Source: Clostridia bacterium (lineage in GTDB: Bacteria; Bacillota_A; Clostridia; Oscillospirales; CAG-272). Taken from it: a stretch of 5,269 nucleotides of DNA. The position numbers and the translations under genes were made by a program. The notes under the pieces were generated by a model. That model had not been told where the DNA came from. It worked only from the letters and a program-made list of their open reading frames with translations, and searched no databases. Positions 1 through 4,121 of this stretch are shown here, in pieces (within the stretch, counting starts at the first letter, position 1; each line of letters begins with the position of its first letter). The stretch covers positions 1 to 5,269 of the forward strand of contig JAGAIH010000434.1 in the NCBI GenBank assembly GCA_017626655.1. Reading direction: 5' to 3'.

Positions 1-301
1 CGCGCCTTGCCGAGAAGGCATAGCCCCGTCCGTCCATCTCCACCACGGCGGCGTGGAGGAGGTAGACCCCGAAGGCGGGCATCTTCTCGCAGATGCGGCG
101 GTAGATCAGGTAGCTCTCAGCCTCGGGGAGGGTCATGGGACGGCTGCAGGAGGCTCGGTAGCCTTCCATATCGGCGGTGGAGACCGCTACGCGAAAGGCG
201 GGGACGCAGTCGTCGCAGAGGTAATCCTCGCACTGCTCGTAAACGTAGTTATGGCGGTTGTCGATCTCGACGGTGATGCCGGCTATGCGGATGCGGAACA
301 T
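1..301 (-). CDS. HprK/PEPCK-like P-loop protein, N-terminal part (runs off left edge)
   Basis: An open frame of 100 codons starts at ATG 301-299 and continues off the left edge without a stop. The start is fixed by a strong AAAGGAGGG five bases upstream. The visible protein begins MFRIRIAGITVEID, has a Cys-rich stretch around residues 23-33 (EQCEDYLCDDC), then ESYLIYRRICEKMP (about 70-83), and ends with YLLHAAVVEMDG followed by GYAFSARR. From memory, Clostridia have proteins with this layout, often labelled HPr kinase-like or phosphoenolpyruvate carboxykinase-like, in which an HGAA-type strand and an AFSA strand lead straight into a GTGKST Walker A loop. That loop would lie just beyond base 1, so nucleotide binding is predicted, not seen. 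The family's substrate is not established to my knowledge. It lies 106 bases downstream of the small P-loop gene on the same strand, separated from it by a long hairpin, and no promoter of its own is obvious. Confidence 0.72.
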   Translation of the reverse strand, partial: MFRIRIAGITVEIDNRHNYVYEQCEDYLCDDCVPAFRVAVSTADMEGYRASCSRPMTLPEAESYLIYRRICEKMPAFGVYLLHAAVVEMDGRGYAFSARR

Positions 302-306
302 ACGAT

Positions 307-315
307 CCCTCCTTT
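307..315 (-). promoter_or_regulatory. Ribosome binding site of the HprK-like gene
   Basis: The minus strand reads AAAGGAGGG here, a near-perfect anti-16S match, with 5 bases before the ATG at 301. It decides the start of a gene that is otherwise cut by the window edge. Confidence 0.85.
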
Positions 316-330
316 CAGACAGTTTTTTAC

Positions 331-390
331 AGCACACAAGGCGAACAGAGATACCGATGATTTCGGTGGCCTCCGTTCGCCTGCTGTGCT
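331..390 (-). repeat. Long, nearly continuous 60-nt RNA hairpin between the two P-loop genes
   Basis: Arms 331-346 (AGCACACAAGGCGAAC) and 375-390 (GTTCGCCTGCTGTGCT) pair at 14 of 16 positions. Inside them, 347-351 pairs with 370-374 using two G-U wobbles in the minus-strand RNA, and ACCGA 353-357 pairs perfectly with TCGGT 363-367 around a 5-base loop. The whole element thus folds into one stem with a 2x2 internal mismatch and one small asymmetric bulge. The two wobbles pair only in minus-strand RNA and would be A-C mismatches in plus-strand RNA, which favours a role in this operon's transcript. No U-run follows (the minus strand reads GTAAAAAACTG), so it is not a standard terminator. Possible roles are an RNase processing or stability element, a translational control hairpin 15 bases before the Shine-Dalgarno sequence, or a miniature dispersed repeat. 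Confidence 0.75.
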
Positions 391-392
391 AT

Positions 393-403
393 GGGGAGAC
401 CCC
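393..403 (-). repeat. Short GGGG-AGA-CCCC hairpin after the P-loop gene stop
   Basis: Four G-C pairs close a 3-base loop, beginning 4 bases past the stop codon of the small P-loop gene and directly before the 60-nt hairpin in the transcript. No U-run follows. It may help stabilise the 3' end of the upstream message, but it is short enough to be chance. Confidence 0.35.
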
Positions 404-407
404 GAAA

Positions 408-836
408 TTACATGTACTTCTTCAGGTTCTCGTTGAGGTCCTCGGGAGCGACCGAGACGGTGATGGTGACGTTGATATTGGCGTCGCGGATGACCTTCTC
501 CAGGTCGGTGACGAACTTCTCCAGGTCAGCCAGGAACAGAGCCATGTCAGCCTTCTCGTAGCCGAAGATCTTGCGGGTGCCGTCGATGAACAGATCGGTC
601 ACGTCGCCGTTACCGGCCAGGATGCCCGCGACCATGCCGCCCAGAGCGACACCGCCCTCGATGAGGTAATCGTCTGTATTGACAAGGCGCGCCTTGTAGC
701 TGATCTCGTGACGGAGGGTAGCACCCTTCTCGATGCACACCACGTAGCCCTTGGAGGTCTCCAGAGCCTGGTTCACAGCCGCAATCAGGGTCTTGGTCTT
801 ACCGGTACCCTTAACGCCAACAAGTAACTTAATCAT
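408..836 (-). CDS. Small P-loop NTPase-like protein, 142 aa
   Basis: The protein begins MIKLLVGVKGTGKT, so a Walker A loop (GxxGxGKT, residues 7-14) sits at the extreme N-terminus. TDLFID around residues 80-85 is a plausible Walker B strand ending in Asp85. A C-terminal strand (NVTITVSVA, about 122-130) precedes a short amphipathic tail, which fits a compact alpha/beta P-loop fold. Residues 104-117 contain two DLEKxxx heptads, predicted to be an amphipathic helix. From memory this is a recurrent Clostridia family, often mislabelled as a PilT-like twitching motility protein, and I know of no demonstrated function. The frame is open upstream to 932, but the ATG at 836 is preferred. It has AAAGGAAG nine bases before it, it puts the P-loop at the usual position, and the predicted transcription start near 905 lies downstream of the 932 codon. 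It is probably the first gene of a unit with the HprK-like gene. Confidence 0.85.
   Translation of the reverse strand: MIKLLVGVKGTGKTKTLIAAVNQALETSKGYVVCIEKGATLRHEISYKARLVNTDDYLIEGGVALGGMVAGILAGNGDVTDLFIDGTRKIFGYEKADMALFLADLEKFVTDLEKVIRDANINVTITVSVAPEDLNENLKKYM
495..527 (-). repeat. Internal 21-bp-spaced duplication encoding two DLEK heptads
   Basis: The 12-mer CTTCTCCAGGTC (plus strand) occurs at 495-506 and again at 516-527. The spacing of 21 bases equals seven codons. It encodes DLEKFVT followed by DLEKVIR in the small P-loop protein, which points to a short local duplication or to convergent heptad use in a helix. Confidence 0.7.
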
Positions 837-845
837 ATCTATGTA

Positions 846-853
846 CTTCCTTT
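846..853 (-). promoter_or_regulatory. Ribosome binding site of the small P-loop gene
   Basis: The minus strand reads AAAGGAAG, nine bases before the ATG at 836. It supports this internal start over the longer open frame reaching 932. Confidence 0.7.
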
Positions 854-911
854 CTCTCTGCATCCTCCCCCGCGTATCGGGAAAAGACTTCCGCAGATTA
901 GTTGTTAGGTT

Positions 912-940
912 ATTATACCATATTTCCTGCAAAATTGCAA
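912..940 (-). promoter_or_regulatory. Sigma-A-type promoter for the small P-loop gene
   Basis: On the minus strand, TTGCAA (940-935) is followed by a 17-base spacer and a perfect TATAAT (917-912). Transcription should start near 905, giving a leader of about 70 bases. The -35 box lies in a small palindrome, TGCAA-AA-TTGCA (928-939 on the plus strand), which could bind a dimeric repressor. The surroundings are AT-rich in an otherwise GC-rich window, as expected for a real promoter. It is the best promoter match in the window. Confidence 0.8.
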
Positions 941-959
941 GGGGTTTTGGACAGTTTTG

Positions 960-973
960 TGTGAATTTTCACA
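960..973. promoter_or_regulatory. TGTGA-N4-TCACA palindrome, candidate operator
   Basis: TGTGAATTTTCACA is a perfect 14-base dyad. Its centre is about 61 bases upstream of the predicted transcription start of the small P-loop gene, a distance typical of activators that contact RNA polymerase from upstream. The half sites resemble those of the CRP/FNR superfamily, but the spacer is four bases, whereas classical CRP sites have six. The regulator is unknown, and the site could also be a chance AT-rich palindrome. Confidence 0.45.
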
Positions 974-1009
974 TTTTCGGTTGACAGAAAGGTCCACAAA
1001 GGGACAAGC

Positions 1010-2485
1010 TTACCCGTTTTCCCGCTCTGCCAGGAAATCCGCCACCTTACCGATCTCCCGCTTGGCCGATTTCTCGTAGATCTTGAAGGTAGAGGCAATA
1101 CCGATGTTGCCCTGCTTCTCCAGGAAGACCTTGGTGATGGGGAAGCGCAGGTTCTCGAACCAGATAGTATCGCCCAGATCAACCGACAGGGTCGAGAGGA
1201 TGATCTGCATCATATCCACCGAGTCGGGGTCGCGGACGTACTGGGCGGTGAGGGCCTGGTCGTAGTAGGCCTTGTAGACCGTGCCGTAGGAGTAGTAAGC
1301 CAGGGCCTGCATGATGACGCTGGTGCGCTCGGGGTCCTTGGTGTTGGTGGGGACGCAATGGAGCCAGGCGTCACCGCAGCGGGAGACGTAGTCCTCCTGG
1401 TCCTTGTCGTACATGGGCCAGGGCAGGACGCCGTAATCCAGCTCCACCGCCTTGAGGCGGGACAGCTCACCGATACCCGTGGAGAGGAAGAGGGCCTTAC
1501 CGTCCATGAAGGTCTGGAGGCGTCTCTCGTCAGCGCCGTAGACGTCGAAGGCGTTGGTGGCGAACTGGGCGGCGGCCTCCTGCATGATGTCGATCATGCG
1601 CTCGTTGCCCTGGGCGGTGTAGACGGGGAGATCCTCCTCATCCTTGATGATGAGCTTCTCGCCTGCGGCGATCCAGAAGCAGGGGATGGTGCGGTCGTAG
1701 TTCCCCACCAGGCCCAGGACGTCGTCGCCAAAGCGGATCTTGCCGTCGCCGTTGGTGTCGCCAGCGGCCTGGGCGGTCAGGGTATAGAGCCGCTCGTAGG
1801 TCCATTCGCGGTTACGGACGTCATCGTACAGGTTGCCCATGTCATGCTCGGTGACGATCTCCTTATTGAAGAAGAGGGCCGAGGACAGGGAGAAGACGTT
1901 GATGTTCTCCGAGCCGTAAGCGAAGAAGGTATTGTTCCCGATGGTGAACTGCTTGTTGATGTCGTCAAAGTAGTAGACCTTATCGGTGTCCACGTAGGGG
2001 AGCTGCTCGTAGTTGATGAGGTAGTTCTGGAGAGCCGCGCTGAAGGCGTTGCGGGAGATGAGCATGATAAGATCGTAGCCATCGTCCCCCGAGCCCGCCA
2101 TGACCTGCTTTTCCATGGTGACGTAGTTGGCGGTGATGTCGGAGGTGTCGCATTGGAACTCGATGCCGTACTCGTTCTCGATCTGGCGGTTGCGCTCGTA
2201 GATGGCGTCGTTGACGGCCTCGCCCGTGAGCTTGCCGGGATCCAGGGCGGTGTAGTGGGTCTCGCTGGCGATGCTCCGCACGCGGAACTCGTAGCCGTCG
2301 TAGTTGACCTCGGGATTATCCAGGGTGGAGCGGGGATCCTCTGCGGTCTCGGTCTCGCTGAGGGAGCCTTCCGCGGTGGTATCGTCTTCCACGTCGGGGG
2401 TGGAGCAGGAGACCAGGGCAAGACTGCCCATCAGCAGGCAGAGGGACAGGAGAAGGGCCGGGATACGCGCAATTTGGGTCTTCAT
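1010..2485 (-). CDS. Extracellular solute-binding lipoprotein with dockerin-like calcium loop, 491 aa
   Basis: The N-terminus has a basic start, a hydrophobic core (about residues 8-25) and the lipobox LVSC, with Cys27 as the predicted lipidation site. An acidic Ser/Thr-rich linker runs to about residue 53. The mature part has segments I associate with family-1-like ABC solute-binding proteins of gut Clostridia: GEAVNDAIYERNRQIE (88-103), REWTYERLY (226-234), FMDGKALF (326-333), the CGDAWLHCVPT region (370-380) and YYDQALTAQYVRDPDS (407-422). It should be anchored to the outer face of the membrane and bind an unknown ligand, plausibly a carbohydrate. Residues 243-254 form an EF-hand loop like those of dockerins (Asp243, Asn245, Asp247, Lys249, Asp254). 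No permease or ATPase gene is in the window. The start has GAGGAAG eight bases upstream. It lies 98 bases after pgi and may be read through from it, because I see no convincing promoter of its own. Confidence 0.85.
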   Translation of the reverse strand: MKTQIARIPALLLSLCLLMGSLALVSCSTPDVEDDTTAEGSLSETETAEDPRSTLDNPEVNYDGYEFRVRSIASETHYTALDPGKLTGEAVNDAIYERNRQIENEYGIEFQCDTSDITANYVTMEKQVMAGSGDDGYDLIMLISRNAFSAALQNYLINYEQLPYVDTDKVYYFDDINKQFTIGNNTFFAYGSENINVFSLSSALFFNKEIVTEHDMGNLYDDVRNREWTYERLYTLTAQAAGDTNGDGKIRFGDDVLGLVGNYDRTIPCFWIAAGEKLIIKDEEDLPVYTAQGNERMIDIMQEAAAQFATNAFDVYGADERRLQTFMDGKALFLSTGIGELSRLKAVELDYGVLPWPMYDKDQEDYVSRCGDAWLHCVPTNTKDPERTSVIMQALAYYSYGTVYKAYYDQALTAQYVRDPDSVDMMQIILSTLSVDLGDTIWFENLRFPITKVFLEKQGNIGIASTFKIYEKSAKREIGKVADFLAERENG

Positions 2486-2493
2486 ATTTCAGT

Positions 2494-2500
2494 CTTCCTC
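2494..2500 (-). promoter_or_regulatory. Ribosome binding site of the lipoprotein gene
   Basis: The minus strand reads GAGGAAG, eight bases before the ATG at 2485. The signal peptide begins at this ATG, so start and site agree. Confidence 0.7.
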
Positions 2501-2521
2501 TAAATTCAGATAGGATCGCGG

Positions 2522-2573
2522 TGCGGCTCTGCGGAGTCGGTCGGAGCCAAGATGAAACACCCGCAGAGCCGCA
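2522..2573 (-). repeat. 13-bp perfect inverted repeat after pgi
   Basis: TGCGGCTCTGCGG (2522-2534) and CCGCAGAGCCGCA (2561-2573) are perfect reverse complements around a 26-base loop. The stem begins about 10 bases after the pgi stop codon. In the minus-strand transcript it is followed by CCGCGATCC, with no U-run, so it is not a textbook intrinsic terminator. It may stabilise the pgi 3' end, attenuate read-through into the lipoprotein gene, or bind a protein as DNA. Confidence 0.75.
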
Positions 2574-2583
2574 GTTAGAGGCA

Positions 2584-3921
2584 TCAGCCCAGACGGGCCT
2601 CCAGCTCGGCCTTCATATCCTCGTAGCCGGGCTTGCCCAGGAGGGCGAACATATTCTTCTTATAGGCCTCCACACCGGGCTGGTTGAAGGGGTTGACACC
2701 CAGCATATAGCCCGAGATGGCGCAGGCCAGCTCGAAGAAGTAGATGAGGTAGCCGAGAGAGTAGGCGGACTTGTCAGCCAGTTCAATGAGCAGGTTGGGC
2801 ACGCCGCCGTCCACGTGGGCCAGAAGGGTGGCCTGCATGGCGGTCTTCTTGACCTGATTCAGATCCATGCCCGACAGGAAGTTCAGGCCGTCGATGTTGG
2901 CGGGATCGTTCGGGATGGGGTAGGTGACGGGGCTCTCCTCCACCGAGATCACGGTCTCGAAGAGGTTACGCATACCGTCCTGGATGTACTGGCCCAGGGA
3001 GTGGAGGTCGGTGGAGAAGATCACGGATGCGGGGAAGATACCGCGCTGGTCCTTGCCCTCGCTCTCGCCGTAGAGCTGCTTCCACCACTCGTTGAGCATG
3101 GTCTGGTAGGGCTCATAGCCCACCAGGATCTCGGTGGACTTGCCCTTGCGGTAGAGGATGTTGCGGATGGCGGCGTACTTGTAGCAATCGTTGGCGTTCA
3201 GGTTGGGGTTCTTGTAGGCCTCCATGGCGTCGGCGGCGCCCTTCATGAGGCCGTCGATGTCGATGCCCGCCACGGCGATGGGCAAGAGGCCCACGGCGGT
3301 CAGCACCGAGAAGCGGCCGCCCACGTCGTCCGGCACCACGAAGGTCTCGTAGCCGGCCTCGTCGGAGAAGTGCTTCAGGGTTCCGCGTGCCTTATCGGTG
3401 GTGACGAAGATGCGCTCGCGGGCGCCCTCCACGCCGTACTTTTGCTCCAGAAGGGCGCGGAACACGCGGAAGGCCACAGCGGGCTCGGTGGTGGTGCCCG
3501 ACTTGGAGATGACATTGATGCAGATATCCTTGCCCTCGCAGATCTTCAGCAGCTCGTCGATGGCGAAGGCGGAGATATTGTTGCCCGCGTAGTAGATGTC
3601 GGGGGTGTCCTTGGCGGTGTTGTTGTAGAGGGGGGACTTACAGAACTCGATGACGGCGCGGGCGCCGAGATAAGAGCCGCCGATGCCAATGGCGATGAAG
3701 ATATCGCAGGATTTCTTGATCTTCTCAGCGGCGGCCTTGATGCGGGCGAACTCCTCCTTATCGTAGTCCACGGGGAGGGTGGTCCAGCCCAGGAAGTCAT
3801 TTCCCGCGCCCTGACGGGTGGTGAGGAGGTCGTGGGCCAGGGTGACCTGGGGCTGGATGTTGGTCAGCTCCTCGGCGGACACGAAGGACGAAAGGTAATT
3901 GGCGTTGAGACGGACGGACAT
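2584..3921 (-). CDS. pgi: Glucose-6-phosphate isomerase, complete (445 aa)
   Basis: This cytosolic enzyme interconverts glucose 6-phosphate and fructose 6-phosphate in glycolysis and gluconeogenesis. The length matches the short Firmicutes-type enzyme (about 450 residues). Visible motifs in order are [13 protein letters not shown] (77-89), [10 protein letters not shown] (138-147, sugar-phosphate binding SIS region), the family signature [13 protein letters not shown] (199-211, Arg203), [11 protein letters not shown] (284-294), STDLHSLGQ (303-311) and [12 protein letters not shown] (410-421). Glu286, His307 and Lys421 are spaced exactly like the catalytic residues of the Bacillus-type enzyme as I recall them (290, 311, 425). 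The start has AAAAGGTAGG nine bases upstream. It is the complete glycolytic gene of the window, 197 bases downstream of pyruvate kinase on the same strand. Nothing suggests a defect. Confidence 0.97.
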   Translation of the reverse strand: MSVRLNANYLSSFVSAEELTNIQPQVTLAHDLLTTRQGAGNDFLGWTTLPVDYDKEEFARIKAAAEKIKKSCDIFIAIGIGGSYLGARAVIEFCKSPLYNNTAKDTPDIYYAGNNISAFAIDELLKICEGKDICINVISKSGTTTEPAVAFRVFRALLEQKYGVEGARERIFVTTDKARGTLKHFSDEAGYETFVVPDDVGGRFSVLTAVGLLPIAVAGIDIDGLMKGAADAMEAYKNPNLNANDCYKYAAIRNILYRKGKSTEILVGYEPYQTMLNEWWKQLYGESEGKDQRGIFPASVIFSTDLHSLGQYIQDGMRNLFETVISVEESPVTYPIPNDPANIDGLNFLSGMDLNQVKKTAMQATLLAHVDGGVPNLLIELADKSAYSLGYLIYFFELACAISGYMLGVNPFNQPGVEAYKKNMFALLGKPGYEDMKAELEARLG

Positions 3922-3930
3922 GGTTTTATA

Positions 3931-3940
3931 CCTACCTTTT
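3931..3940 (-). promoter_or_regulatory. Ribosome binding site of pgi
   Basis: The minus strand reads AAAAGGTAGG, nine bases before the ATG at 3921. The spacer contains TATAAA, which looks like a -10 box but is more simply an AT-rich spacer. Confidence 0.65.
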
Positions 3941-3958
3941 CAAAAAATTTTCAATGGA

Positions 3959-3967
3959 ATCGTAGCA
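3959..3967 (-). promoter_or_regulatory. pgi: Possible extended -10 promoter for pgi
   Basis: The minus strand reads TGCTACGAT, an extended -10 type element about 38 bases upstream of the pgi ATG. No good -35 box lies 16-18 bases further upstream. The AT-rich stretch that follows (two copies of TTTTCAA at 3937-3943 and 3948-3954 on the plus strand) would be the 5' leader. Weak support. Confidence 0.25.
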
Positions 3968-3997
3968 CACTCTTTCGGGTGCTTTTGCCGGAGAACG

Positions 3998-4012
3998 GAA
4001 CGCAGAACGCAG
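3998..4012. repeat. Tandem GAACGCA duplication
   Basis: GAACGCA occurs at 3998-4004 and 4005-4011, preceded by the related GAACG at 3993-3997. It is part of a cluster of short repeats filling the pyk-pgi gap. Confidence 0.6.
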
Positions 4013-4035
4013 GGGATTATTCGGACAGAAGCGGC

Positions 4036-4060
4036 GGGGACAGTCGGGGACGCCTGTCCC
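4036..4060. repeat. GGGACAG/CTGTCCC hairpin, likely dispersed intergenic repeat
   Basis: GGGACAG (4037-4043) pairs perfectly with CTGTCCC (4054-4060) around a 10-base loop. An alternative tight hairpin pairs GGGAC (4047-4051) with GTCCC (4056-4060). The plus-strand wording around it (GGGGACGCCTGTCCCTAC) resembles short intergenic repeats I recall from gut Oscillospirales genomes; this is memory, not a search. No U-run follows on either strand, so a terminator role for pyk is not supported. Confidence 0.55.
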
Positions 4061-4087
4061 TACAAAGGCTCGCTTCCCTACTCCCCC

Positions 4088-4121
4088 AATTACGAATTAC
4101 GAATTGCGAATTCCGAATTAC
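4088..4121. repeat. AATTNCG 7-bp tandem array overlapping the pyk stop codon
   Basis: Five consecutive units start at 4088, 4095, 4102, 4109 and 4116: AATTACG, AATTACG, AATTGCG, AATTCCG and AATTAC. Only the fifth base varies. The last unit contains the TAA stop of the pyruvate kinase gene (4120-4118), so the array abuts and supplies the end of the coding sequence. It is AT-rich against the GC-rich coding DNA around it. Confidence 0.85.

Noticed and set aside
321..330. T6 tract next to the 60-nt hairpin as an intrinsic terminator
   Set aside because: On the minus strand, the direction of the genes, the tract reads as A6 after the stem. On the plus strand it comes before the stem. Neither arrangement gives a stem followed by a U-run.
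837..932. Extended start of the small P-loop protein at 932
   Set aside because: The extra 32 codons include the promoter's downstream region, and the codon at 932 lies upstream of the predicted transcription start. The ATG at 836 has a ribosome binding site and places the Walker A at the normal N-terminal position.
991..1004. GTCC-ACAAAG-GGAC short inverted repeat after the lipoprotein stop as a terminator
   Set aside because: There are only four base pairs and no U-run follows on the minus strand. It is too weak to call.
1777..2421. A 214-codon second minus-strand frame inside the lipoprotein gene
   Set aside because: The translation is Ser/Pro/Thr/Arg-rich, a typical frame-shifted reading of GC-rich codons. 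It has no ribosome binding site and overlaps a well-supported gene.
1358..2503. A 381-codon plus-strand open frame opposite the lipoprotein gene
   Set aside because: The composition is the Gly/Val/Asp/Leu-rich pattern of an antisense shadow. The minus strand carries a signal peptide, a lipobox and family motifs.
3925..3954. TTGAAA-18-TATAAA promoter immediately before pgi
   Set aside because: The transcription start would fall at the ATG and make a leaderless message, while a usable Shine-Dalgarno sequence lies inside this element. It is more likely an AT-rich leader.
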